The notes: generated by a model not told the origin, from the sequence alone. A stretch of 64,000 bases of DNA from GM7GCV1 sp965222065 (GCA_965222065.1 OZ244933.1:558001-622000), one strand, 5' to 3'. Shown: positions 17,470-27,385, numbered from the stretch's first letter. Translations and numbers: made by a program.

Positions 17470-17716
17470 GCACTGTGCTCCAGAGTGTTCAGAATCAAAT
17501 TCATGTGACCTTCCTCCCAGTCGCTCATGATCACAATACACCACAAGGCCATGAGGGTTCCAAAACCAACTATACGTGCCAATAGGCAAATTCAGACCAA
17601 AGTACTCGGGGTACCAGGGAACAAGCTGGTTGAAATTTTCTTATCTACCCTCAGTGTTTTATATAGAGGGCTTCTTACGGAAAACATGACTCACTTAACA
17701 CCTTATTGGGGGAAGC

Positions 17717-18424
17717 ATGTCTAAAGGCAAAATTCTTATCCTGCTTACGTCGCACAACCAGCTGGGAGATACGGGCAAGGCCACCGGTTTTCATTATGAA
17801 GAGTTAACCACGCCCTACCAGATATTTACCGAGGCTGGCTACGAGGTATTACTGGCGTCAGTCGCGGGGGGAGAACCGCCTCATGACCCGGGCAGTCTCA
17901 AGGATTCACTGGAGGATAACCCGTCATCGGTTGTTGCTTTTCTGAAAGACAACTTTGCCAGCAACAGTCTGAAACACACCCGGGCCCTGAATGAGATCCT
18001 GGAAATTGGCAGTGACGAATTCGACGGCCTATATCTGCCAGGTGGCCACGGAACCATGTGGGACTTTCCCAACAATCCGCAGCTTGCCCAGTTGATTCGT
18101 GATCTGCTGGAACAGGGAAAACCCGTCGCCGCTGTCTGTCATGGGCCGGCCGGTCTGGTGGGCGTCAAGGATAGCGATGGGAAGGCCATTGTCGACGGAC
18201 GCCGCGTCAACTGCTTTACCGATGCAGAAGAGGTCGAGGCAGGAAAGGACGAGATTATTCCTTTTCTGCTTGAATCAGCGCTGCGGGAGGCCGGGGCAAT
18301 ATTTGAAAACTCCGGAAAATTCGAGGCCCATGTCTGTAAAGATGGCGGACTGTTAACCGGGCAAAATCCGGCCTCGGCGGAGGGATTGGCCCGAGCCATG
18401 CTGGATTACCTTCGCCAGTCATAG
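17717..18424 (+). CDS. DJ-1/PfpI-superfamily protein, Hsp31-like glutamine amidotransferase fold
   Basis: 235 residues with GGGGGAAG before the ATG. The nucleophile elbow AAVCHGPAGL (Cys near residue 138) is followed by a histidine, and an upstream acidic site lies in LYLPGGHGTMWDF, as in the Hsp31-like branch. Members act as glyoxalase III, deglycase or chaperone, detoxifying methylglyoxal. No signal peptide is present. It is followed after 87 bases by a small helical protein in the same direction, and the pair may form a stress operon. The neighbouring divergent PoxB-like gene and the carbonyl-rich sugar metabolism around make reactive aldehyde protection a reasonable inference. Confidence 0.88.
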   Translation: MSKGKILILLTSHNQLGDTGKATGFHYEELTTPYQIFTEAGYEVLLASVAGGEPPHDPGSLKDSLEDNPSSVVAFLKDNFASNSLKHTRALNEILEIGSDEFDGLYLPGGHGTMWDFPNNPQLAQLIRDLLEQGKPVAAVCHGPAGLVGVKDSDGKAIVDGRRVNCFTDAEEVEAGKDEIIPFLLESALREAGAIFENSGKFEAHVCKDGGLLTGQNPASAEGLARAMLDYLRQS

Positions 18425-18511
18425 CAAATACCAGATCCACACTAACGGCCAAGAGAAAAATAATACTTCTTGCAGGCCCGAATCGTTTCTCACGATAAGG
18501 AGACACCCATC

Positions 18512-18970
18512 ATGCGAGCCGAAACCCTGAAAGATGTCCTGGTCTGGACCAAAGACTTTCACCAGCATATGGCATCCCGACTGAACGATTGCGCAGACCG
18601 GCACGGGGATCAACGAGCCAGCTTATTGTTGCAATATCTCGCCGAACACGAACAAACACTGACTGAAACCGCAGACAGATACACGAGCGAAGGCAACCAA
18701 AAGGCACTGGATACCTGGTGTTATGACCACATCGACCAGTCGGCGATTGTCTATCGTGATCTCTGCAATACAGACTTTTCCACACTGGATGTCGATAGCA
18801 TTATCAAACGGGTGGCCGAAGAGCACGATGAAATAGTCAGCCTTTATCGCTACCTGAAAGAACGCGCAGAGATTCCGGAGGCTGAGGAGCTGATGGATGA
18901 AATGCTGTCACTGGAAGAACACGAAGTCATGCTAATGATGCAGGCCGCCAATCGTCTGCAAGACGTCTAG
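18512..18970 (+). CDS. small all-helical protein, possible ferritin-like fold
   Basis: 152 residues from the ATG at 18512, preferred because AAGGAG lies about 10 bases upstream; a longer frame has no such site. The sequence is soluble, acidic and helical. Three E-x-H-like elements (LAEHEQTL near 50, AEEHDEIV near 108, LEEHEVML near 135) resemble the Glu/His ligands of ferritin-like or rubrerythrin-like di-iron bundles, but the exact family is not recognised. The gene runs behind the DJ-1/PfpI gene and converges on the kinase gene with only 13 bases between stop codons. Iron or oxidative-stress handling is inferred, not shown. Confidence 0.7.
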   Translation: MRAETLKDVLVWTKDFHQHMASRLNDCADRHGDQRASLLLQYLAEHEQTLTETADRYTSEGNQKALDTWCYDHIDQSAIVYRDLCNTDFSTLDVDSIIKRVAEEHDEIVSLYRYLKERAEIPEAEELMDEMLSLEEHEVMLMMQAANRLQDV

Positions 18971-18983
18971 GTCCGGGGCATGC

Positions 18984-21900
18984 TTATTTGTCTTTGTCCA
19001 GTACCTTCCTAACCTTGGTGGCCAGTTCCAGGCGGCTGTATGGTTTGCTTAACAGCTCTAGCCCGGCATCCAGGCGCCCATGATGAACAATCGCATTCTC
19101 CGTGTAACCGGAGGTATAGAGGACTTTCAGTGAAGGGTATATTCCCAGCGCCTGATCAGCCAGCTCACGTCCGTTCATCCCTCCGGGCATGATGATGTCG
19201 GTAAACAACAGATCGATATCACTGTTTTCTTTTAAAGCGTTTAACGCATCCTGTCCGGACATTACCGCAGTAACCCGATAACCCAGGGAGCGCAACTGGA
19301 CATCCAGGTTTTGCAACACCAGGTCATCATCCTCGACAACCAGAATATGTTCCGTACCCCCTTCGGGCTCGACTTCTGTTGTCGGCTGGTAGTCCGCTTT
19401 ATCCACACCATCTGCTTTGGGAAAATAAAGCTTCACCGTCGTACCCTCGTCCAGCTCTGAGTAAACCTTTATGTGTCCACCCGATTGCTTGGTAAAGCCA
19501 AATACCATGCTCAAGCCAAGACCACTGCCTTTCCCTTTTGATTTGGTCGTAAAAAACGGCTCAAAGACCCTGTCCAGGGTTTCCGATGTCATCCCCGTAC
19601 CAGTATCGGAGATACTAATCATTACGTATTCGCCTGCGCTGACTTCGGAATGGCGAGCGGCATAATCAGTGTCCAGAACGGCATTGGCAGTCTCGATAGT
19701 CAGTTTCCCGCCATTGGGCATGGCATCCCGCGCATTGACAATCAGGTTTAGCAAGGCCGCATCCAGTTCGCCGGCATCAATTTCCGTAATCCCCAGATCC
19801 GGCTCAGGGTCAAACTCCAGCTCGATATTTTCCGGCAATATTCGGCGAATAAATTTATGCATTGCCTCTACCAGCTGGTTGAGATCCGTTAATTTTGGGT
19901 CTAGTGGCTGCCGGCGGGCAAACGCCAACAGACGGCTGGTTAAGTCGGCGCCGCGCATGGCTGCGGATACGGTCATTTCCGCCATGGGTTTTAGCTTGGG
20001 ATCCGCCAATTCCACCAGGGTTTCGGCATTGCCCAAAATCACCGTAAGCAGGTTGTTGAAATCATGGGCAACCCCACCGGTTAAATGACCAACGGCTTCG
20101 AGTTTCTGGGATTCCCGAAGCCTTTCTTCCATATCAATGCGCTCGGTGATATCAACCAGACTGCCCACCATACGAATGGCTTTCCAATGGGTATTTCGAA
20201 TGATAAATCCCCGGTCAATGACATTGGCCGGCTTGCCATCTTTCTTGATTAAACGATATTCGCACTGCCAATCGTTTTTTGAGCTGTCGAGAGCGCTATA
20301 AAGGCTCTCTAATACCATGTCTGCGTCATCCGGATGAACGAGTTCCTTCCAGGATTCAAGACCTGAGCCCAATTCTGATAGTTCATACCCAAACATCTCT
20401 GCCATGGAATCGTTCCACCAGATTTTATCGTTCGTTATGTCCCAGTCCCAGATAACATCATTGGTGGCATAAGAGATCAGTTGAAAACGTTCCTGGGCCT
20501 GTCGCAGTTCGAGTTCTCGCTGTTTGCGCCCTGTAATGTCGCGCTCGACAGCAACAAAGTGCGTGCACTCTCCCTGCGGATTAAACAGGGGGGTGATATC
20601 CAGCTCCAGCCAATAGGGCTCTCCCGTTTTTTTATAATTCAGCACTTCGCAGCGAATATGTTCCCGGTTTAGCAACGCGTCCCGAATCCGATCCAGTTCT
20701 TTGCGATCCGTTTTTGGCCCTTGCAGTATTCGGGGTGTGTTGCCGATAGCCTCTTCCTTGGTATAGCCCGTCAATTGCTCAAACGAGTCATTAACGTAAA
20801 TAATGCGAGGCCCATCCGGGTCGTCCAGCTCATCGGCGGTGGTGATCATGACAATGTCATTCAGCCGCGACAAGGCAGCATCCACCAGCCTGAGTTGCTC
20901 CTGATGCTCTATTTCACCGGAAATATCTCGAAAATAAACCGCAAGACCCTCCGGGATCGGATAGGCACTCACATCAAACCATTTTTCTAAAGGCGGGTAA
21001 AAGGCCTGAAAATCCCTGGTCTGCTGACTTTCTACCGCACTCTGGTACTCCTCCTGAAAGAGAGAGCCGACTGCTTCCGGAAATTCAGTCCAGACATTTT
21101 TGCCAAGCAGTTCATCGACTGGCCGCTCCAGCAATGCCCCCGCCTGATGATTCAGATAGGTAAAATTCCATTGTTTATCAAGTGCAAAGAAAGCATCGCT
21201 GATGCTTTCAAGCACATCCAGCCTGCGTCTTTCGGCTTCATCGGCGCGTATTTGCGCTTCATGCAAGGTGGTAATGTCCTGAAATGCGCCCTGAACGGCA
21301 ATGATATTGCCTTTGCTGTCCCGTTCGGGCGTGCCTATGGCCCGGACCCAGGGTTGACGGCCCTTGGGCGTTTGCAGGCGACAGATCACATCGAACTCTT
21401 CACCCAACCGGGCACATTTGTCAAAGACATCGGCAATCAGATCCCGGTATTCCGGCAGATAAAACTGAATCGCCTCGTCGACGCCTTCCGGTGAAAAGTC
21501 AGAGGGCATGTCATGAATGACCGCCGTTTCCGGCGTCCAGGTAACGACTTGGGTTTCCAGGTCCACACGCCAGCCGCCCAGTTGCGCTTTTTCACCAGCA
21601 AGCTGCACCATTCGTTCGGCCCGGGATAATTTTTTTCGTGTGCTGATGAGTGGTGTTATGTCCTGGACGTAGCCAATGACAAGTTCATCACCGTCCAGTT
21701 TATGGCGCTCTCCTACCCCCTTGATATACCTGACTTGCTGATCCTGATCGATAACACGGTGTTCAAATTCAATCTGGGGCAAATGATGTTTTTCAAAGTC
21801 GGCATAAACCGCGAGAGCTGCTTCCCGGTCTTCAGGATGTACCCGGGCAAAATACCCTTCAAAATCTGGCGCTCCCTGTTTTTTGGAGACGCCATAAATA

Positions 21901-22538
21901 TCAAAGACCTGATCAGACCAGTTTAGGTCGCCGGTTTGCACGTTAAACTCCCATGCACCCAGGTTAAGCAAGCGCTCGGCTGTACGCATGCGTGCCTGGT
22001 ATTCTTGTAGCTGGGAGAGGGCTTCCCTGAGTTCCCGCGATCTAAGGATGATGTCCTGGGCTGAGCCAGGATCACTGCCTTCTAAAGCTTTCTGGCTTCC
22101 GGAAGCCTTATGTTCACGGACGATTGAGGTAACATCCTCAACCCGGTGCATAATGAATTCAACCTCACCCGACTCATCAAGGACCGTGCTGTTTACCGGA
22201 TTCCAAAAGCGCTCCTCAAAGCGGCCATCGGGACGCCGCACAGGATAGCGAAGCACACCAACTACGTCGGTCTTTTTCAGCGACTGGACGCGCTCCAGCG
22301 ACGCCAGCAGCTTTTTTGCTCCCTCGGCATGCTCGTCATCGGGGTCATCGGGAAACACTTCGAACAGGGTTTTGCCAATAACCTGGCTTTCGCGGGTCAT
22401 GGTGGCCTGCAAATAGGCATCCGTGACCGCAACAATGACAAAACTGTACGGCTTCAGTACCAGCGTTTTTTCTGGTGAAGCCCTGAACAGTCGTTCGAAT
22501 TGCAATTTGGTTTCCCGGCTCATACCCCTCTTTTCCAC
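18984..22538 (-). CDS. multi-PAS hybrid sensor histidine kinase with C-terminal receiver
   Basis: 1184 residues with no clear membrane segment. About six PAS/PAC units fill residues 15-800. HisKA follows, with the phosphorylated histidine H825 in VAHDFNNLLT; HATPase_c has GSGLGLSMVFGF near 1010; and a receiver covers 1063-1180 with phospho-acceptor D1114 in FTDIIMPGG. The likely GTG start at 22538 has AAGGA five bases upstream; an ATG at 22523 would overlap the preceding stop as ATGA. Translation is therefore coupled to the REC-EAL gene just upstream, and the two probably form one signalling pathway, possibly with phosphotransfer between their receivers. The signal is unknown; the soluble PAS array suggests redox, light or metabolite sensing. 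Confidence 0.9.
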   Translation of the reverse strand: MEKRGMSRETKLQFERLFRASPEKTLVLKPYSFVIVAVTDAYLQATMTRESQVIGKTLFEVFPDDPDDEHAEGAKKLLASLERVQSLKKTDVVGVLRYPVRRPDGRFEERFWNPVNSTVLDESGEVEFIMHRVEDVTSIVREHKASGSQKALEGSDPGSAQDIILRSRELREALSQLQEYQARMRTAERLLNLGAWEFNVQTGDLNWSDQVFDIYGVSKKQGAPDFEGYFARVHPEDREAALAVYADFEKHHLPQIEFEHRVIDQDQQVRYIKGVGERHKLDGDELVIGYVQDITPLISTRKKLSRAERMVQLAGEKAQLGGWRVDLETQVVTWTPETAVIHDMPSDFSPEGVDEAIQFYLPEYRDLIADVFDKCARLGEEFDVICRLQTPKGRQPWVRAIGTPERDSKGNIIAVQGAFQDITTLHEAQIRADEAERRRLDVLESISDAFFALDKQWNFTYLNHQAGALLERPVDELLGKNVWTEFPEAVGSLFQEEYQSAVESQQTRDFQAFYPPLEKWFDVSAYPIPEGLAVYFRDISGEIEHQEQLRLVDAALSRLNDIVMITTADELDDPDGPRIIYVNDSFEQLTGYTKEEAIGNTPRILQGPKTDRKELDRIRDALLNREHIRCEVLNYKKTGEPYWLELDITPLFNPQGECTHFVAVERDITGRKQRELELRQAQERFQLISYATNDVIWDWDITNDKIWWNDSMAEMFGYELSELGSGLESWKELVHPDDADMVLESLYSALDSSKNDWQCEYRLIKKDGKPANVIDRGFIIRNTHWKAIRMVGSLVDITERIDMEERLRESQKLEAVGHLTGGVAHDFNNLLTVILGNAETLVELADPKLKPMAEMTVSAAMRGADLTSRLLAFARRQPLDPKLTDLNQLVEAMHKFIRRILPENIELEFDPEPDLGITEIDAGELDAALLNLIVNARDAMPNGGKLTIETANAVLDTDYAARHSEVSAGEYVMISISDTGTGMTSETLDRVFEPFFTTKSKGKGSGLGLSMVFGFTKQSGGHIKVYSELDEGTTVKLYFPKADGVDKADYQPTTEVEPEGGTEHILVVEDDDLVLQNLDVQLRSLGYRVTAVMSGQDALNALKENSDIDLLFTDIIMPGGMNGRELADQALGIYPSLKVLYTSGYTENAIVHHGRLDAGLELLSKPYSRLELATKVRKVLDKDK

Positions 22539-23722
22539 GGAAATCCTTCCCAGCTCGACGCGGCAAGATTGTCCATGGGGGTGGCGATAAAAAACCCCTG
22601 TGCTTCATTGCAGCCAATATGATGTAGAAACTCCAGTGCCCAGGCATCTTCCACCCCTTCTGCCACGACATTAAGGCCCATTGAGTTGCCCAGGCCGACA
22701 ACCGCCCTGACGATTTTCTGGGACTCTTCCGAGTTTGGCAGGGTTTTGACAAACATTTGATCAATCTTCAGTTCCGAGAAAGGCAAACGTGCAAGCTGAA
22801 CGAGAGAGGAGTAACCAACCCCGAAGTCATCAATAGAGAGTTGAAAACCGCGGATACGAAACTGGGTCAGGTTTTCCAGCAAGGCCAGCGGATTATCCAT
22901 ACTGGATGTTTCTGTCACTTCCAGAATGATTTGCGATGGTTCTATATCGTATTCCTGACACTTGTCGACCAGCCAGCCCGGAAAGCTTTTGTCATTCAGG
23001 TTAACCAGGGAAAGGTTAAGGGCAAGCTTCAGGTTGTTATCGCGCACCTGTGCGGGCAGATTTGCGAATGCGTAATCATAAACTTGCCTCGATAATTCAT
23101 GAATCAGGCCGGTTTCTTCCGCCAGCTCAATAAATATATCGGGCGCGACCATATTGCCATCGTTTTGTGGCCATCGCGCCAGACATTCATAGCCGAGCAA
23201 CCCTCCATTTATGCAGGAAATTTTCGGCTGAAAATGCGCCCTTAGCGCCTTGGCACGCAAGGCATCCGTGAGCTGTCCGGTTTTGACAGGGAATTGCCGG
23301 GAAAGTGGTGAGGCAGCCTCTTCAGGTATCGGTTTTGATGCCTCTGCAGCCAGAAGCTCAAGTAATGCCGAGCGAGAAAAGGGCTTTGACAATGTGCCCG
23401 ACAATTGAAGCCCTTCTTCCCTGGCCGCCCGGGCAGATGACTCCAGTATGCGCCCACCCAGCCCGGAGACGATGATAATTGAGGCCTGACAGCCTTTTTC
23501 GGCAAGCTGGTGTATCACTTCGATGCCGTCCCAACCACCCAGTCGCAAGTCCAGAATCACATGGGTGGGTTCCCATGCAGTCATTTTCTTCAGGAATTCT
23601 TCGGGATTTTCCGTGTGATCGGTATCGTAGCCGGCTGATGAAGCCATCATGCAGATAGTGGCTGCGACATCACTTTCATCATCCAGAACCAGCAAGCGTT
23701 TTGTATTCTGTGGTTTGTTCAT
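22520..23722 (-). CDS. response regulator with EAL c-di-GMP phosphodiesterase domain
   Basis: 400 residues from the ATG at 23722, supported by GGGGGAGG five bases upstream. A receiver domain (residues 10-125, D58 in VILDLRLGG) precedes an EAL domain (about 150-390). The signature reads ECL rather than EAL (YECLARW), but the other catalytic features are present: the NLSL asparagine, EVTE, IDDFG, the lysine in LKIDQMF and AEGVED. It is therefore probably an active phosphodiesterase hydrolysing c-di-GMP to pGpG, controlled by phosphorylation. It overlaps the kinase gene by 19 bases, or 4 if the later kinase start is used. Confidence 0.9.
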   Translation of the reverse strand: MNKPQNTKRLLVLDDESDVAATICMMASSAGYDTDHTENPEEFLKKMTAWEPTHVILDLRLGGWDGIEVIHQLAEKGCQASIIIVSGLGGRILESSARAAREEGLQLSGTLSKPFSRSALLELLAAEASKPIPEEAASPLSRQFPVKTGQLTDALRAKALRAHFQPKISCINGGLLGYECLARWPQNDGNMVAPDIFIELAEETGLIHELSRQVYDYAFANLPAQVRDNNLKLALNLSLVNLNDKSFPGWLVDKCQEYDIEPSQIILEVTETSSMDNPLALLENLTQFRIRGFQLSIDDFGVGYSSLVQLARLPFSELKIDQMFVKTLPNSEESQKIVRAVVGLGNSMGLNVVAEGVEDAWALEFLHHIGCNEAQGFFIATPMDNLAASSWEGFPWKRGV

Positions 23723-23924
23723 TACTACCTCCCCCACGTACATTTCAGCAATTTGCTATTGCCTTGGCCATGATTGAGACACTTGAAAGTGAATCAACTC
23801 ATGATATGAGATAGATTTTAGACAGTTTTTTGGGTTTGTGTCATCGGCACCGGGAAAGTGCGAACCCTTACTAATATTTATTAATCTCCATGCTTAATTG
23901 GCGCCTTCGGCACTCTATATCGAC

Positions 23925-23946
23925 GGCCCTGGATGCACCCAGGGCC
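23925..23946. other. perfect 8-bp hairpin downstream of the molybdenum hydroxylase gene
   Basis: GGCCCTGG (23925-23932), loop ATGCAC, CCAGGGCC (23939-23946) lies 41 bases beyond the iorB-like stop on the minus strand. It lacks a T-run, so it may be a transcript-stabilising hairpin or a weak terminator. The rest of the 264-base gap (23723-23986) shows no gene and probably holds the REC-EAL promoter. Confidence 0.4.
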
Positions 23947-23986
23947 TGATAAATTTCCGCTGATCTCGTCCCAGAATAACTGCATC

Positions 23987-26185
23987 CTAGGAAAGGTCAG
24001 ACTCCTTAATGGGTATATGCCTTATCCGCTTGCCTGTGGCCGCAAAAATGGCGTTTAACACCGCCGGGGCTGCCACCGCAATAGTCGGCTCACCGACGCC
24101 TCCCCAGAAACCACCGGAAGGCACCAGATGCACCTCGACTTCAGGCATATCCACCATGCGCATCACCTCATAGGTATCAAAGTTCTGCTGGGCAATGCGG
24201 CCATTCTCCACGGTGCATTCGCTGTACAGCAGAGGGGAAAGTCCATAAACGAAAGAGCCAAACACCTGTGCCTTCACCTGCTGCGGATTCACTACATAGC
24301 CTGTATCCGTTGCGGCAACCAGACGGTGGATTTTTAATCTGCCATTGGTTACTGATACTTCTGCAGCGGCTGCCACATAGCTGCCAAAACCCTTGACCTG
24401 GGCCACACCACGGTAAACACCCTCCGGCGCTGGCGTATCCCAGCCAATACCCTCAACCACCGTATTGAGAACAGCCAAATTCTTGGGGTGATCGCGCATA
24501 AGTTTGCGACGAAACGCTACCGGATCTTCACCAGTCTCATGGGCAAGCTCATCAATAAAGCTCTCCATATACAGCGCGTTCTGGTTGAGGTTCACGCCGC
24601 GCCAATAGCCCGGACGAATATGGGTATTGCGGATGGCGTGATCGACCAAAAGATTGGGAAAGGTATAGCTGATAGCCATATCACCTTCCGGCTCCAGGCC
24701 CTGATAGGCAACCGGATCTCCCCTGTCTTCAGTAATGGTGGAGGGAAAGGTATAAGACGTAATTGATTGACCGGAGATACGCACATGCAGTGCCTCTACC
24801 TCACCCTGGTCATTGATGGCCGCGCGGAAGCGGGCCCAGGTAGCCGGGTGATAACGACCATGCAGCATATCCTCTTCCCGGGTCCACATGGTTTTTACCG
24901 GCGTTCCGGGAAGCTGCTTGGCGATCAATGTGGCAATATTGACGTAATCGGTGGCCAGACGGCGACCAAAACTGCCACCGATTCGCATGGTATGGATTTC
25001 ACAGGCGTCCAAAGGATGACCGGAAGCTTCTGCCATGGTCGCCATGGCCGCTTCGGGTCGTTGTGTGGGGGCCCACATTTCACAGCCGCTGTCGGTCCAG
25101 AGCACGGTTGCCGCCAGGGGCTCCATGGGTGCGTGGTGCTGAAAGGGATAGCTGTAATCTGCCTCAATGACCCTTGATGCATTGGCAAGCACTTCATTGG
25201 CATTACCTGCCTGGTTTCCCACATAAGGCGTGTCCGCCGACAGACCTTCACGCATCATTTCAGCGATGGACTCGCTGGACACATTGGCATCTGGGCCTTC
25301 ATTCCACTCAATGGGTAATGCATCCATGGCCTTTTTGGCATGCCAGAAGGTATCGGCAACGATGGCAACCGTTTCGTGATTTACACGCAGCACCTGCTGC
25401 ACTCCCGACATGCCCTCGACTGCACTCGCATCAAAATCAGCCAGTTCCCCACCATGCACAGGGCAGGTTTTGGATACGGCTACGAGCATGTTGGGCATGG
25501 AAAAATCCATACCATAGACCAGCGAGCCATCGAGTTTGTCCAGCGTGTCCAGACGCTTGACCGGCTTGCCGATAATTTCCCAGTCAGCCGGGTCTTTCAG
25601 TTCTGGATTTTCGGGAGGCGTCATGCCATTTGCCAGCCCAGCCACCTGACCATAGGTGGTGGTTCGACCACTTGAATCATGGGTAATCACGCCTTTGGAC
25701 ACGGAACAGCTGGATGCATCCACGCCCCATTGCCCGGCAGCAGCCTGTACCAGCATGGCTCTTGCCGCAGCGCCACCGCGCCGCAGGAATTCATGAGAGC
25801 CTCTAATCGCTGTAGAACCACCCGTGGCCTGATTTCCCCAGATATTATTGCGCTCAAGGTTTTCACCCGGCTTGACCAGATCAAAGGACACTTTGTCCCA
25901 ATCACATTCCAGTTCTTCGGCGACAAGCTGGGCGAGACCGGTCAATGACCCCTGCCCCATTTCAATACGGGCAATACGAATAAGGACCGTTTCATCGGGC
26001 TGAACCACTACCCATGCATTGACTTCGTCACCTGGTGTAGACGATTGGGCAAATACCTTTTGATCCAGGGGAAAAGAAAAGCCAAATACAAAGGCACCGG
26101 CGGTCGCACCTGCCCCTTTTAAAAATCCACGTCGTGAGCTAAGCAACTTGCCTTCCTGTTCCTTCGACTGAGTGTTTATAGACAT
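23987..26185 (-). CDS. iorB: molybdopterin-binding aldehyde oxidoreductase large subunit (IorB-like), Tat-exported
   Basis: 732 residues. A twin-arginine signal SSRRGFLKGAGATAGAFVFG lies at residues 17-36. The body is a xanthine dehydrogenase-family molybdopterin domain of the isoquinoline 1-oxidoreductase beta type, with the catalytic-site GGVGEP segment near the C-terminus (about 700) and typical IEMGQGSLTGLAQ and GGSFGRR motifs. Such enzymes hydroxylate aldehydes or N-heterocycles using water and hand electrons through [2Fe-2S] clusters. The small subunit gene is 12 bases upstream, and mocA and xdhC lie further upstream on the same strand. Periplasmic location follows from the Tat signal. 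The true substrate is uncertain; aldehyde or aldose oxidation fits the neighbourhood. Confidence 0.9.
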   Translation of the reverse strand: MSINTQSKEQEGKLLSSRRGFLKGAGATAGAFVFGFSFPLDQKVFAQSSTPGDEVNAWVVVQPDETVLIRIARIEMGQGSLTGLAQLVAEELECDWDKVSFDLVKPGENLERNNIWGNQATGGSTAIRGSHEFLRRGGAAARAMLVQAAAGQWGVDASSCSVSKGVITHDSSGRTTTYGQVAGLANGMTPPENPELKDPADWEIIGKPVKRLDTLDKLDGSLVYGMDFSMPNMLVAVSKTCPVHGGELADFDASAVEGMSGVQQVLRVNHETVAIVADTFWHAKKAMDALPIEWNEGPDANVSSESIAEMMREGLSADTPYVGNQAGNANEVLANASRVIEADYSYPFQHHAPMEPLAATVLWTDSGCEMWAPTQRPEAAMATMAEASGHPLDACEIHTMRIGGSFGRRLATDYVNIATLIAKQLPGTPVKTMWTREEDMLHGRYHPATWARFRAAINDQGEVEALHVRISGQSITSYTFPSTITEDRGDPVAYQGLEPEGDMAISYTFPNLLVDHAIRNTHIRPGYWRGVNLNQNALYMESFIDELAHETGEDPVAFRRKLMRDHPKNLAVLNTVVEGIGWDTPAPEGVYRGVAQVKGFGSYVAAAAEVSVTNGRLKIHRLVAATDTGYVVNPQQVKAQVFGSFVYGLSPLLYSECTVENGRIAQQNFDTYEVMRMVDMPEVEVHLVPSGGFWGGVGEPTIAVAAPAVLNAIFAATGKRIRHIPIKESDLS

Positions 26186-26197
26186 AACGGCTGCTCC

Positions 26198-26662
26198 TTA
26201 ACCCTGGTTCTCGTTGATGCGTTCCGCTGCCAGCTTGACGCCTTCCAGCACACGGGGATAAGTACCGCAACGACATATATTACTTATCTGGGTGCGGATT
26301 TCGTCGTCCGTTGGTGTCGGGTTTTGCTCCAGAAGCGAAGAAATCGCCATGATCATACCGGTCTGGCAATATCCACACTGGGCAACATCCAGCTCGGCCC
26401 AGACTTCCTGTACCGGGTGAGTTTCTTCCTGTCCCAGCCCCTCAATGGTGGTGATTTCCTGGTCTTCAGTCACCGCGTTGACCGGGTAAACACAGGTACG
26501 CTGCGCCACTCCGTCGATATGTACAGTACAGGAGCCGCACTGGGCAATACCGCAGCCGTACTTGGTACCGGTTAGGCCAAGATGCTCTCGCAGAACCCAT
26601 AAGAGAGGAGTATCGCCTTCAACATCGACCTCCACGGTGTTGCCATTTACATTGAGTTTCAT
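26198..26662 (-). CDS. iorA: [2Fe-2S] subunit of molybdenum hydroxylase (IorA-like)
   Basis: 154 residues. The N-terminal plant-type ferredoxin motif (CGIAQCGSCTVHIDG with a distal Cys in QRTC) and the C-terminal cluster motif (CGYCQTGMIM and ICRCGTYP) provide eight cysteines for two [2Fe-2S] clusters. The protein has no signal of its own and should cross the membrane folded with the Tat-bearing large subunit. GGGGAG precedes the ATG. It relays electrons from molybdopterin to an unknown acceptor, probably a cytochrome c; none is encoded directly alongside. Confidence 0.93.
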   Translation of the reverse strand: MKLNVNGNTVEVDVEGDTPLLWVLREHLGLTGTKYGCGIAQCGSCTVHIDGVAQRTCVYPVNAVTEDQEITTIEGLGQEETHPVQEVWAELDVAQCGYCQTGMIMAISSLLEQNPTPTDDEIRTQISNICRCGTYPRVLEGVKLAAERINENQG

Positions 26663-26785
26663 TGTTTTCTCCCCAGGTCAAAACAGGTGTGGCTTGGCGT
26701 CTTATTTAGATATCAGGAACAAGCTGCCCCAACCGTATACAGTTTAGTATGACAAAATCCTCGGCTTGGCGCAGTTATCTGTTGG

Positions 26786-27385
26786 TCAATTGAGGATTTT
26801 TCTTAAATCATCCGGGCGGTCAATATCAGTTTTTGCTTCCGGGAGAGGAAACGTTTGCAGCTTGCCTCTCTCTGCCAGCAGTAATTGTTTGGCACCACGG
26901 TCGCCCTGCAATGCCTGCAGATGCGGAAATAACCTTTTGGGAAAAATGGCGGGAATGCCCAATACATGATTGTATTTTGCACAACAGACCCGGTCCGGGT
27001 TTTGTTGCCAACGTTCAATCATCGCGCTCAACTGTGCAGAACGAACCAGTGGTTGATCCCCGGCGATAAACATCAGTCCCTCATATTTGCTTTCCAGTTG
27101 ATTGGCGACAAAGGCTATGGTTGTCCCGATTCCATCCGACCAATCGGGATTAAAAACTACCCGGGTTCGGCCAAACTCGACGCTGGCTTGTATCTGGTCG
27201 GAGTACGCGCCAAGGGTAACGAACAGGTCGATACTTTCTAAGTCCAAGTGCTGGAATTTCACCTGCAGACATTGATCAACCACTCGCTGCAACATGGGCA
27301 TTCCATTGATATCCGCAAGCTGTTTGGACTGGCCGAATCTGCGGGAGCCTCCGGCTGCCAAAATAACCATGGCCAGATTATTCAT
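26786..27385 (-). CDS. mocA: molybdenum cofactor cytidylyltransferase-like nucleotidyltransferase (MocA)
   Basis: 199 residues from the ATG at 27385, which overlaps the upstream stop by one base (TGATG). The nucleotidyltransferase motif AAGGSRRFGQSKQL (residues 9-22) and FIAGDQPL are as in MocA/MobA-like enzymes. MocA attaches CMP to molybdopterin, giving the MCD cofactor used by xanthine dehydrogenase-family enzymes such as the adjacent IorAB. It is cytoplasmic. Coupling to xdhC upstream, and a 123-base gap to iorA, support one maturation and enzyme unit. Confidence 0.85.
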   Translation of the reverse strand: MNNLAMVILAAGGSRRFGQSKQLADINGMPMLQRVVDQCLQVKFQHLDLESIDLFVTLGAYSDQIQASVEFGRTRVVFNPDWSDGIGTTIAFVANQLESKYEGLMFIAGDQPLVRSAQLSAMIERWQQNPDRVCCAKYNHVLGIPAIFPKRLFPHLQALQGDRGAKQLLLAERGKLQTFPLPEAKTDIDRPDDLRKILN

